Shown: one piece after another, positions 1-5,468 of the stretch | How positions within the stretch are numbered: the stretch's first letter is position 1 | Layout: each line of letters opens with the position of its first letter | DNA from: Oscillospiraceae bacterium | GTDB taxonomy: Bacteria > Bacillota > Clostridia > Oscillospirales > Acutalibacteraceae | Length of the DNA: 5,468 nucleotides | Assembly: GCA_902796535.1 (NCBI GenBank) | Contig: CADBPL010000143.1 | Coordinates: forward strand, 1 to 5,468 | Direction of reading: 5' to 3' | Translations under genes and position numbers: made by a program | The notes under the pieces: generated by a model | The model's input: only the letters and a program-made list of their open reading frames with translations | Told to the model about the DNA's origin: nothing | Database searches by the model: none

Positions 1-319
1 CCTCTTCCGACACGGGCTTGACGATGAAATCGCTCACGGGCACGGTGAACGCCTGCAGCGCGTATTCCGGGTAGCCGGTCACAAAAACGACGTTCAGCCG
101 GGGGTTGATGCGGCACATCTGCTCCGCCGCTTCGATTCCGCTCATGCCGGGCATATCCACATCCAGCAGCGCAATGGCCACACGGTGGCTTCTGACATAT
201 TCGATCGCCTCGCGCTGCCTGGTGAAGCAAACGCAAACGGCGTCGGGCATGATCGCCTCCACCTGCCGCCGCAGCTCTGCGATGATCAGCTTGTGGTTGT
301 CAAGAATTATGATGTTCAT
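1..319 (-). CDS. Two-component response regulator, receiver domain (3' part missing)
   Basis: Only the first 106 codons are present; the gene runs off the left edge. They encode a complete-looking CheY-like receiver domain that would accept phosphate from the adjoining kinase. The phosphoacceptor is Asp53 in LLDVDMPGMSG, the switch Thr is Thr81 in VFVTGYPEYAL, and the conserved Lys is Lys101 in FIVKPV. The strand-1 acidic pair is Asp7-Asn8, so the residue that usually binds Mg2+ directly is Asn instead of Asp. The start ATG (319-317) overlaps the kinase stop TGA in an ATGA, with a G-rich ribosome site just upstream, which indicates translational coupling. The TGYPEYALQAF stretch resembles LytTR-type and BTAD-type clostridial regulators, but the output domain lies outside the window, so its DNA-binding class is unknown. 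Family call is firm; target genes are inference. Confidence 0.92.
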   Translation of the reverse strand, partial: MNIIILDNHKLIIAELRRQVEAIMPDAVCVCFTRQREAIEYVRSHRVAIALLDVDMPGMSGIEAAEQMCRINPRLNVVFVTGYPEYALQAFTVPVSDFIVKPVSEE

Positions 320-1626
320 GTTCCGCCGTTCCCCCCGTTCTCTTTGGTTTTGTTTTGTTTCGGGATCCGCACCGTCGCCCGGGTGCAGCCCGGCCGGCTG
401 GTGATCTCCAGGCTGCCGCCGCATTGCTGCTGCAGCCGCGTTTTTGCGTTTTCCAGCCCGACGCCGAACGCGGTGTTTTTGGCGTCAAAGCCCACGCCGT
501 TGTCTTCCACGCAAATAATGTATTCGCCCTCGTTCGCTCTTGACGAAACGGTGATCACTCCGCCGCTTTCGAGCGTGCCGATGCCGTGAATGAGCGCGTT
601 TTCAACCAGCGGCTCAACGGTCAGCGGCGGCAGGAAAAAGTCAAGCTCCTCGGTGCGGTATTCCACCTTCAGCCCCGTTTCATCGTCGACGTTTTCAATG
701 TTGAGGAACGCCTTGATGTGCTTCAGCTCCTCGCTGAAGCGGATCAGCTCGTTGGAGCGCATGGCCTCGATGTTGCGCCGGATATACAGCGAAAAATCGT
801 CCACCGCGTCGGACGCGCGCTTCTGATCCGTCCAGATCAGCGCCTTGATGATGAAAAGCGCGTTATAGATGAAGTGGGGCGAGATCTGGTTTTGCAGCAG
901 CCGCACATTGGTGTTGGACAGCTCCAGCTCCTTTTGCGTCAGGGCGAGTTCTTTTTTGAAGCTTTCCTCGCGCATCCTCGTCTGATAGACAAAGTTGAGG
1001 AAGAAATAATAGAGATAAATATCAATGAGCTGAACATATTTGACGACCCCGCTGACGATGCCGAAATATTCCAGCAGGCAGGCGATCACGGTCGACGCCG
1101 CCAGATACATCACAATGGAGTTGTGCCCCAGCGTCACGTCGTAGAAAAACCGCAGCGAGGCAATGACCAGCACCAGCAGGTAGAAAAGAGCCACAACGAA
1201 CGGGAACGCGCGCAGCGGCCCTTCCACAAAATAATATTCCTCGCTGAACGACAGCACGGTGAGCCCCGTTAAGGACGGGCCGATGGTGACGGCGACCATG
1301 CTGATCAGGTTCGGGATCACCAGCAGCCAGCGCAGCACCTTGTTTTCGACGAGCACCATGATCTGCATCATCAGCACCGTCGGCGAAATGATGTATTTCA
1401 GGATCGTCGTCCAGTATCGGACGTCGGCCAGCGACGGGTCTTTTTCCGCCCAGGCGCAGATGAATTCCACAAACAGCGACAAAATCATGATCACCGCCAT
1501 GATATGCAGCGTGATCGCCGCGGGCAGCTTGTTCTTCCGGTTGGAGATCATCAGCACGAGCAGGCCGCTCACCAGCAGGATCGACGGAAAATCAAACCGC
1601 AAAAAATCAAGAACCGTTAATTCCAT
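316..1626 (-). CDS. Sensor histidine kinase, multi-span membrane, LytS/YehU-like (His_kinase + HATPase_c)
   Basis: This 436-residue protein senses an unknown signal and should phosphorylate the regulator encoded next to it. Residues 14-215 hold about six or seven hydrophobic spans (near 14-28, 36-57, 75-93, 99-116, 140-160, 171-190 and 197-215) with no large extracellular loop. A short coiled-coil-like linker (217-246) follows. The His_kinase block QNQISPHFIYNAL contains the predicted phospho-His251. The ATPase domain shows the N box (VEPLVENALIHG, Asn343), G1 (DNGVGF, Asp375) and G2 (GVGLENA, Gly388/390). The C-terminus is a short polar tail. I chose ATG 1626 because it begins at MELTVLDF; its GGAGGG site lies unusually far away (18 nt). 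An in-frame TTG at 1659 would add 11 residues but has no better ribosome site. It is transcribed divergently from the lysozyme operon. Ligand unknown. Confidence 0.93.
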   Translation of the reverse strand: MELTVLDFLRFDFPSILLVSGLLVLMISNRKNKLPAAITLHIMAVIMILSLFVEFICAWAEKDPSLADVRYWTTILKYIISPTVLMMQIMVLVENKVLRWLLVIPNLISMVAVTIGPSLTGLTVLSFSEEYYFVEGPLRAFPFVVALFYLLVLVIASLRFFYDVTLGHNSIVMYLAASTVIACLLEYFGIVSGVVKYVQLIDIYLYYFFLNFVYQTRMREESFKKELALTQKELELSNTNVRLLQNQISPHFIYNALFIIKALIWTDQKRASDAVDDFSLYIRRNIEAMRSNELIRFSEELKHIKAFLNIENVDDETGLKVEYRTEELDFFLPPLTVEPLVENALIHGIGTLESGGVITVSSRANEGEYIICVEDNGVGFDAKNTAFGVGLENAKTRLQQQCGGSLEITSRPGCTRATVRIPKQNKTKENGGNGGT

Positions 1627-1644
1627 AATAAACGCCGTGCGATT

Positions 1645-1650
1645 CCCTCC
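1645..1650 (-). promoter_or_regulatory. Ribosome-site-like GGAGGG upstream of kinase, unusual spacing
   Basis: Read on the minus strand, GGAGGG lies 18 nt before the ATG at 1626. The usual spacing is about 5-10 nt, and no ATG, GTG or TTG occurs at that ideal distance in any frame. Either the kinase is translated inefficiently from 1626, or an atypical start is used, for example the ATT immediately before the ATG. Confidence 0.4.
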
Positions 1651-1660
1651 TGCGCACAAA

Positions 1661-1679
1661 GCGAGAGACGCCCTCTCGC
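1661..1679 (-). promoter_or_regulatory. Hairpin in kinase mRNA leader
   Basis: GCGAGAG and CTCTCGC form a perfect 7-bp stem with a 5-nt loop. It lies 10 nt upstream of the GGAGGG element of the kinase gene. On the minus strand the stem is followed by TTTGTG, too weak a T run for a convincing terminator. It could be a leader structure affecting kinase translation or a DNA-binding site. The pairing is seen directly; any function is inferred. Confidence 0.4.
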
Positions 1680-1747
1680 CCCTGTGCCCGAATCGTTTCT
1701 CCTTTCCGGTTTTTTACACAGTCGCCCTTTTTCCCACTATCGTCACC

Positions 1748-1756
1748 ATTTTAACA
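1748..1756 (-). promoter_or_regulatory. Weak candidate extended -10 for kinase/regulator transcript
   Basis: The minus strand reads TGTTAAAAT, which fits an extended -10 element (TGn followed by TAAAAT). No good -35 hexamer is found 16-18 bp upstream; the best positions read AATGAA or similar. If real, the mRNA would begin near 1741 and carry a leader of about 115 nt containing the 1661-1679 hairpin. Confidence 0.3.
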
Positions 1757-1824
1757 CAAATTTTTTCCGTTTCATTACCATATGGCAACAATTGTAAAAT
1801 TTAATGAAATCGCCCCGTTACGCA

Positions 1825-1853
1825 TTGACGGAACCTGCTTTGCGCGGTATAAT
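1825..1853 (+). promoter_or_regulatory. Strong sigma-70/sigma-A promoter for the lysozyme-HAD operon
   Basis: The -35 element TTGACG (1825-1830) and the -10 element TATAAT (1848-1853) are separated by exactly 17 bp. The -10 is a perfect consensus match and the -35 matches five of six bases. Transcription should start near 1860, giving a leader of about 95 nt before the ATG at 1956. AT-rich sequence at about 1790-1809 lies upstream, where an UP-like element could sit. Confidence 0.85.
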
Positions 1854-1855
1854 GA

Positions 1856-1871
1856 GGGCGCTTCGGCGCCC
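1856..1871 (+). promoter_or_regulatory. GGGCGC-TTCG-GCGCCC inverted repeat at the transcription start
   Basis: A perfect 6-bp GC-only stem flanks a TTCG loop; as RNA this would be a C(UUCG)G tetraloop, an exceptionally stable fold. It starts 2 bp after the -10 element, so with a start near 1860 most of its left arm would not be transcribed. That makes a double-stranded operator at the start site more natural than an RNA hairpin, unless transcription starts at about 1856. The CGGTTTTCT that follows is a poor terminator tail, and no upstream plus-strand gene would need one. Confidence 0.5.
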
Positions 1872-1955
1872 CGGTTTTCTCCTGCCGCGCCGTCAAAATC
1901 CTTTCTAAACGGTAAAACAACTGTCATTGAACCACGGCAAAGGAGCTTCTGTGTA

Positions 1956-2708
1956 ATGAAAAAAAAGCCTATCCTTCTCAAAGCGGTCATTCTTGTTGTG
2001 CTGGTGCTGGCGCTGATCTTCCTGACGGTTTTCGGCCTTGCCAAAAAAAAGGTCATCTTCCTCAACAAATGGTTCGTGAACGAAAACGGCAGCACCATCG
2101 GCGTTGACATTTCCGCTTATCAGGCAGACGTCGATATGGCAAAGCTCAAAGAGCAGAACGTCGCGTTCATTTTTATCAAAGCATCCGAAGGCAGCTCGCA
2201 TCAGGATAAAAGGTTCCGGGAAAACTGGAAAAACGCGCAGGAGGCGGGGCTGCCGGCCGGCGCTTACCACTTCTTCTCCTACGACACCCCCGGCAAAACG
2301 CAGGCCGAAAACTACATCAGCATGGTCGGCGGCGACCTCACCGGAAGGCTGCTGCCGGTGGTCGACGTGGAATACTACGGCGACAAGGAAAAAAACCCGC
2401 CCGCCAAAGAAGCCGTCGTGCGGGAGCTGACCGATTTTTTGAACGCGCTGGAGGCGCAGTACGGCGTGAAGCCCATGATCTATACGCACTGTGATCTTTA
2501 TAAAAAATATCTGGCGGATTCGTTTGCGGATTACAAGATCTGGATGTCCAGCCTGTACACGCCGCTGAAGTGGAATTACAGGGGCGACTGGTATATCTGG
2601 CAGTATCTCAACCGCGGGGAGCTGGAAGGCTATACCGGCGGCGAAAAATACATTGACCTGAACATTCTGAACAAGGATAAAGATCTGAACGATCTGTTCG
2701 TGAAATAA
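1956..2708 (+). CDS. GH25 family lysozyme (N-acetylmuramidase), membrane-anchored
   Basis: The 250-residue product should hydrolyse the beta-1,4 bond between N-acetylmuramic acid and N-acetylglucosamine in peptidoglycan, outside the cell. It has a positively charged start (MKKK), a single hydrophobic segment at about residues 10-29, then a GH25 domain from about 48 to the end. Family landmarks are GVDISAYQ (Asp51), FIKASEG (72-79), GAYHFF (102-107), the catalytic pair Asp137/Glu139 in VVDVEYY, and a closing IDLN (Asp234). The signal segment lacks a lipobox and a clear cleavage site, so it probably remains as a membrane anchor. No cell-wall-binding repeats are present; the protein is a minimal catalytic form. 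ATG 1956 is preceded by AAGGAG (1940-1945, 10-nt gap). It is first in the operon, 28 nt before the HAD lipoprotein gene. A role in remodelling its own wall is likelier than phage lysis, as no holin or phage gene is nearby. Confidence 0.93.
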   Translation: MKKKPILLKAVILVVLVLALIFLTVFGLAKKKVIFLNKWFVNENGSTIGVDISAYQADVDMAKLKEQNVAFIFIKASEGSSHQDKRFRENWKNAQEAGLPAGAYHFFSYDTPGKTQAENYISMVGGDLTGRLLPVVDVEYYGDKEKNPPAKEAVVRELTDFLNALEAQYGVKPMIYTHCDLYKKYLADSFADYKIWMSSLYTPLKWNYRGDWYIWQYLNRGELEGYTGGEKYIDLNILNKDKDLNDLFVK

Positions 2709-2736
2709 AAGACCCTTTCACACGGAGGAAAAAAGC

Positions 2737-4284
2737 ATGAAAAAACTGACTTCACTCCTGCTTGCGTTCGCCCTGCTTTTGTCGCTGGCCGCCTGCGGCG
2801 AAAAGAAAACAACCGAACAGCCGGGCGAAACCAGCGCGGCAGACGAACAAAAAGCGGCCGGCTTTTCCGAACAGACCCGGAAGGCTGTTGCTGACTTTGT
2901 TGCCATGTACGGAAAAGACAGCGCCGGCTACCGGGGCAACGCCTATGTGGTCAGCGATTTTGACAACACCACGTCTGTTTTTGACATCACCTATCAGACG
3001 ATCGCCTGCCAGCTTGAACGCATGGCGTTTGCCATGGACGTCGAAGCGCTCAAAACCGCGCTCGCCTCCGGGCTGGATCTGAACGCCGATCAAAACGCGG
3101 ACTGGATCGCCGACATCACGGCGGCGTATTCTCATCTGTGGGAGAAGTACGGCCCGTTCACGCCCGCCGGAGTGGACGACGAAACAAGGAAAACCATGCA
3201 GGAGGACGCGTGGTGGATGGAGTTTGCCGCCAAGATGCGCGCCTTCCTGTTCCACGTGGAGGACACGACGCCGGAGGAGGTCAACTATGTGTGGATCCTT
3301 TATTGGTTCTCCGGCATGAAGCCGGAGGAGGTCTACGCGCTGTTTTACCGCTCCTGCAGCGAAAACGAAAAGGTGGAAACGCAATCGGTCGAATGGAAGT
3401 CGCCCGCTCAGATCGAGTCGCGGCTGGGCGTGATCGAATGCGCGCCGTTCCAGCGGGGCGTCTCCGTCACGCAGGACGTCAAGGATATGTTCAAAGCGTT
3501 CCACGACGGCGGGATCGACGTTTGGATCTGCTCGGCGTCCCATCTTGACGGCGTTTGCGCCGCGGTGGACGCCTTTGGGCTGAGCGAATACGTCACGGGC
3601 GTGATCGCCATGACGCAGACGCTGAAAAACGGCGTCTACGCGCCGTCTTACGATTATGAAACCGGCTATGCCCGCGACAACCGCGGCAACGGGAACTGGC
3701 AGCCCACCGAGCTTGCCATCCGCGCCATGCCGGGGCTGGAGGGCAAGGTGACGGCCATTGAGAACGCGCTCGTGCCCCGCTACGGCTGCGGGCCGCTTGC
3801 GGGCTTTATGGATTCCAGCGGCGACTTCAACTTCTGCACGGAGTTTGATTCGATGAAGTTCGTCATCTGCTATAACCGCGCCAACCGCAAAATCACCGAA
3901 GGCGCGGGGCTCGTCGCGGTGCTTGCCGTGTATCAGCAGCAGACGCTGGGCTATGATCTGGCCGCGGCCAACGCCGCCGGAGACACCTATTACGTTTTGC
4001 AGGGACGCGACGAAAACGGGCTGAGAACCATGCGCCCCTCCAACGAAACGATCCGGCTTGGCGAAACGCAAGCCCGGCTGTTCGCCAACGAAGACAACGA
4101 CGCGCTGCTTCAATACGCTGTCGGGCATTCGCTGACCACGGCGGATTTTCTGAACACGTTTGCGCGCGCAACGGCGGCTGACGATCCGAACAATCCGCTG
4201 GGCCTTGCCTTTGGCCATCTGAAAAATTACCGAGGCTATCACAGCGTCGCTGCGACCGCCGCCCAAGCGGACGCGGCAGCCTGA
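2737..4284 (+). CDS. HAD-superfamily phosphatase lipoprotein, phosphorylcholine-phosphatase-like (paralog 1)
   Basis: This 515-residue product is a predicted lipoprotein: MKK start, hydrophobic core, lipobox LAAC with acylated Cys20, then a polar linker. It carries all four HAD motifs: I, DFDNT (Asp74 nucleophile, Asp76 acid/base, Thr78); II, Ser266 in VWICSAS; III, Lys337 in EGKVTAI; IV, Asp359 and Asp363 in MDSSGDF. About 190 residues separate motifs I and II, indicating a large helical cap that sets substrate choice. The chemistry should be Mg2+-dependent phosphomonoester hydrolysis outside the membrane. The motif signatures and II-III-IV spacing recall Pseudomonas phosphorylcholine phosphatase, but the substrate is not provable here. 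About 150 residues follow motif IV, more than the HAD core needs, ending in an Ala-rich tail. GGAGG (2724-2728) sits 8 nt before the ATG. It is co-transcribed with the lysozyme and the paralog downstream. Confidence 0.88.
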   Translation: MKKLTSLLLAFALLLSLAACGEKKTTEQPGETSAADEQKAAGFSEQTRKAVADFVAMYGKDSAGYRGNAYVVSDFDNTTSVFDITYQTIACQLERMAFAMDVEALKTALASGLDLNADQNADWIADITAAYSHLWEKYGPFTPAGVDDETRKTMQEDAWWMEFAAKMRAFLFHVEDTTPEEVNYVWILYWFSGMKPEEVYALFYRSCSENEKVETQSVEWKSPAQIESRLGVIECAPFQRGVSVTQDVKDMFKAFHDGGIDVWICSASHLDGVCAAVDAFGLSEYVTGVIAMTQTLKNGVYAPSYDYETGYARDNRGNGNWQPTELAIRAMPGLEGKVTAIENALVPRYGCGPLAGFMDSSGDFNFCTEFDSMKFVICYNRANRKITEGAGLVAVLAVYQQQTLGYDLAAANAAGDTYYVLQGRDENGLRTMRPSNETIRLGETQARLFANEDNDALLQYAVGHSLTTADFLNTFARATAADDPNNPLGLAFGHLKNYRGYHSVAATAAQADAAA

Positions 4285-4331
4285 TTTTTCCGCACAAATT
4301 GCGGTATTGACTTATACCGGGGAGGATCACC
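4285..4331 (+). promoter_or_regulatory. Intercistronic gap with two mutually exclusive hairpins
   Basis: Two stems can form in this 47-nt gap: CCGCA (4290-4294) with TGCGG (4300-4304), loop 5; and CGGTAT (4302-4307) with ATACCG (4314-4319), loop 6. They share bases 4302-4304, so only one can form at a time. The second ends on the first G of the GGGGAGG ribosome site (4319-4325) of the next gene. No T run follows either stem, so this is not an intrinsic terminator, and transcription probably continues. No good promoter is visible: TTGACT at 4307 lacks a partner -10. Confidence 0.4.
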
Positions 4332-5468
4332 ATGAAACGTAAATTCAAAGCCGCCTTATCTGTTGTGCTGGCCGCGTGCCTGCTTTGCACCTGCGCCTGC
4401 GGCAAGGCGGAAAAGCCCGCGCCGGCCGATGAAAAAACCGACAAACCGAACAGCACGCACCTGCGCCTGAAGCGCGACGATTGGGCGGACGATGTGAAAA
4501 CGGCGCTCAACGACCTGCTGGCCGCCTACGGCGTTGACAGCAAAACGCCCGCCGAAACGCCCTATGCGGTGTTTGATTTTGACAACACGTCCTCCATTTT
4601 TGACGTGGAAGAGCAGCTCTCCATCTATCAGCTGCGCGTGATGGCCTTTGCCATTGCGCCGGAGGAGCTGAAAACCGTGCTGCTGACCGACCTCAACGAG
4701 CCGGACAAGGACCTGACCGACCTCGGCTACGGCAAGGGCTCGCTCAACGACTGGGTCGACGACATCTGCGCCGCCTACGCCGCGCTGTGGCAGACGTGGG
4801 GCCCCTTCACGGCGCAGGGCGTTCCCGCCGACAGGCAGGAAAAATTGCAGGCCGACCCCCAGTGGCAGGAATTTGCGACCAAGCTGCGCGCGCTGTATTC
4901 GCTCGTTTACGATGCGCAGTCCGCCGCCGTGGCTTATCCGTGGGTCACCTACTGGTTCACCGGCATGACGGAGGACGAGATCTACGACCTTGCGCTCAAG
5001 GGCTTTGCCGAATATAAAGACGTTGACAGCTCCGCCGTCACGTGGACAAGCCCGGAAAACCTGCCCTCCAAAACCGGCGTTGTCAGCTATGAGTGGACGT
5101 CGGGCATTCAGGTCACGGAAAACATCCGGGAGCTTTGGCAGGCGCTCGAGGATAACGGCATCGACGTCTGGGTCTGCTCCGCCTCCTGCACCGGCGCCAT
5201 CCGCGCAGCTATCGACACCTTCGGGCTGCATCCATACTGCACGGGCATGCTTGCCATGACCAACAAAACGGATGAGGCCGGAAAAACCGTTGCCGCCTGC
5301 GACGAGGAGACCGGCTGCTGCTTCTACGCCGGAAAGGACGGCTCCTGGACCCGCATGACGCGCCCCACCAGGGCGCAGACACAGGGTGTGGGCAAGGTGA
5401 CCGCGATCACCAACGCCATCGCGCCGGAATACGGCGGGCACGGCCCCATTGCCGGGTTTATGGATTCC
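4332..5468 (+). CDS. HAD-superfamily phosphatase lipoprotein (paralog 2, 3' end missing)
   Basis: The open frame covers 379 codons and continues past the right edge. It is a paralog of the preceding gene, aligned along its whole visible length. Shared landmarks are motif I DFDNT (Asp82, Asp84, Thr86), the cap motif YWFTGM, motif II VWVCSAS (Ser283), motif III GKVTAI (Lys355) and the beginning of motif IV GFMDS (Asp378), where the window stops. It should be a second exported Mg2+-dependent phosphatase. The signal peptide ends TCACGK; Cys23 aligns with the lipid-modified Cys of paralog 1, but Thr at -3, Cys at -2 and Cys at -4 make this lipobox atypical. The protein has more cysteines than its neighbour (for example SASC, PYC, ETGCC). 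ATG 4332 follows GGGGAGG with a 6-nt gap. Different cap residues suggest a different substrate from paralog 1, which is inference. Confidence 0.87.
   Translation, partial: MKRKFKAALSVVLAACLLCTCACGKAEKPAPADEKTDKPNSTHLRLKRDDWADDVKTALNDLLAAYGVDSKTPAETPYAVFDFDNTSSIFDVEEQLSIYQLRVMAFAIAPEELKTVLLTDLNEPDKDLTDLGYGKGSLNDWVDDICAAYAALWQTWGPFTAQGVPADRQEKLQADPQWQEFATKLRALYSLVYDAQSAAVAYPWVTYWFTGMTEDEIYDLALKGFAEYKDVDSSAVTWTSPENLPSKTGVVSYEWTSGIQVTENIRELWQALEDNGIDVWVCSASCTGAIRAAIDTFGLHPYCTGMLAMTNKTDEAGKTVAACDEETGCCFYAGKDGSWTRMTRPTRAQTQGVGKVTAITNAIAPEYGGHGPIAGFMDS

Larger units (their letters stand above)
1627..1955. other. Divergent intergenic regulatory region
   Basis: No gene is supported in these 329 bases. 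The stretch from about 1748 to 1808 is clearly more AT-rich than the flanking genes, as expected between divergent promoters. It contains the rightward promoter, two short palindromes (CCATATGG 1778-1785 and ACAATTGT 1788-1795), a GC-rich inverted repeat at the rightward start site, a weak leftward promoter candidate and a leader hairpin in front of the kinase gene. In-frame upstream extension of the lysozyme to an ATG at 1782 is open but would start before its own promoter. Confidence 0.8.

Noticed and set aside
586..1272. A 228-codon plus-strand open frame opposite the kinase
   Set aside because: In codon register with the kinase, which has unmistakable His_kinase and ATPase motifs; the plus-strand product resembles no family.
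1905..1913. ACCGTTTAG on the minus strand, similar to half of a LytTR-type binding site; CCGTT also at 1767 and 1815
   Set aside because: No second copy lies at the roughly 21-bp spacing LytTR regulators use, similar words occur inside the kinase gene, and the regulator's output domain is not visible.
1782..1955. Upstream in-frame extension of the lysozyme to an ATG at 1782
   Set aside because: It would start before the promoter at 1825-1853; ATG 1956 has an AAGGAG site and begins a typical MKKK membrane segment.
1956..2708. Lysozyme as a prophage endolysin
   Set aside because: It has its own N-terminal membrane anchor and its neighbours are lipoproteins and a two-component system, with no holin, tail or integrase genes.
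2752..4266. A 504-codon open frame on the minus strand opposite the first HAD gene
   Set aside because: It is in exact codon register with the sense gene, so it stays open simply because TTA, CTA and TCA codons are absent there. The encoded protein is Arg/His/Val-rich with no recognisable domain, while the sense frame has a lipobox, four catalytic motifs and a good ribosome site.
4285..4304. Possible intrinsic terminator after the first HAD gene
   Set aside because: The T run precedes the 5-bp stem instead of following it, so it does not fit a terminator on the plus strand, and no gene on the other strand needs one.
4356..5441. A 361-codon minus-strand open frame opposite the second HAD gene
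   Set aside because: Same in-register antisense effect; composition is low-complexity and the sense frame is clearly a paralog of its neighbour.

Overview
The window looks like a piece of a moderately GC-rich Gram-positive (Firmicutes) chromosome, most likely of the Clostridia or a related gut lineage. The clues are strong GGAGG-type ribosome binding sites, lipoprotein signal peptides, a membrane-anchored GH25 lysozyme, a LytS-like sensor kinase, and tight gene spacing. Genus cannot be read from the sequence. I see no mobile element, CRISPR array, tRNA or rRNA.

Layout. Minus strand, left part: a two-component pair. A multi-span membrane histidine kinase (1626 down to 316) is followed by a response regulator that overlaps it by 4 bases (ATGA, 319-316) and runs off the left edge after its receiver domain. 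Middle (1627-1955): a 329-base divergent intergenic region. It holds an excellent sigma-70/sigma-A promoter pointing right (TTGACG, 17 bp, TATAAT), a perfect GGGCGC-TTCG-GCGCCC inverted repeat at the presumed transcription start, two short palindromes, a weak leftward promoter candidate and a leader hairpin before the kinase gene. Plus strand, right part: a probable three-gene operon. It encodes a GH25 lysozyme with an N-terminal membrane anchor (1956-2708), a 515-residue HAD-superfamily phosphatase lipoprotein (2737-4284), and a second, paralogous HAD lipoprotein (from 4332) that runs off the right edge exactly at its fourth catalytic motif.

How it may work together. All three plus-strand products should sit on the outer face of the membrane: one cuts peptidoglycan glycan strands and two are metal-dependent phosphatases whose motif layout resembles bacterial phosphorylcholine phosphatase. 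The divergent kinase/regulator pair is a natural candidate controller. A role in trimming or recycling phosphorylated envelope or host molecules is plausible, but it is an inference from context. The most notable items are the tandem secreted HAD lipoproteins joined to a lysozyme, the substituted metal-site residue (Asn8) in the response regulator, and the inverted repeat on the lysozyme promoter.
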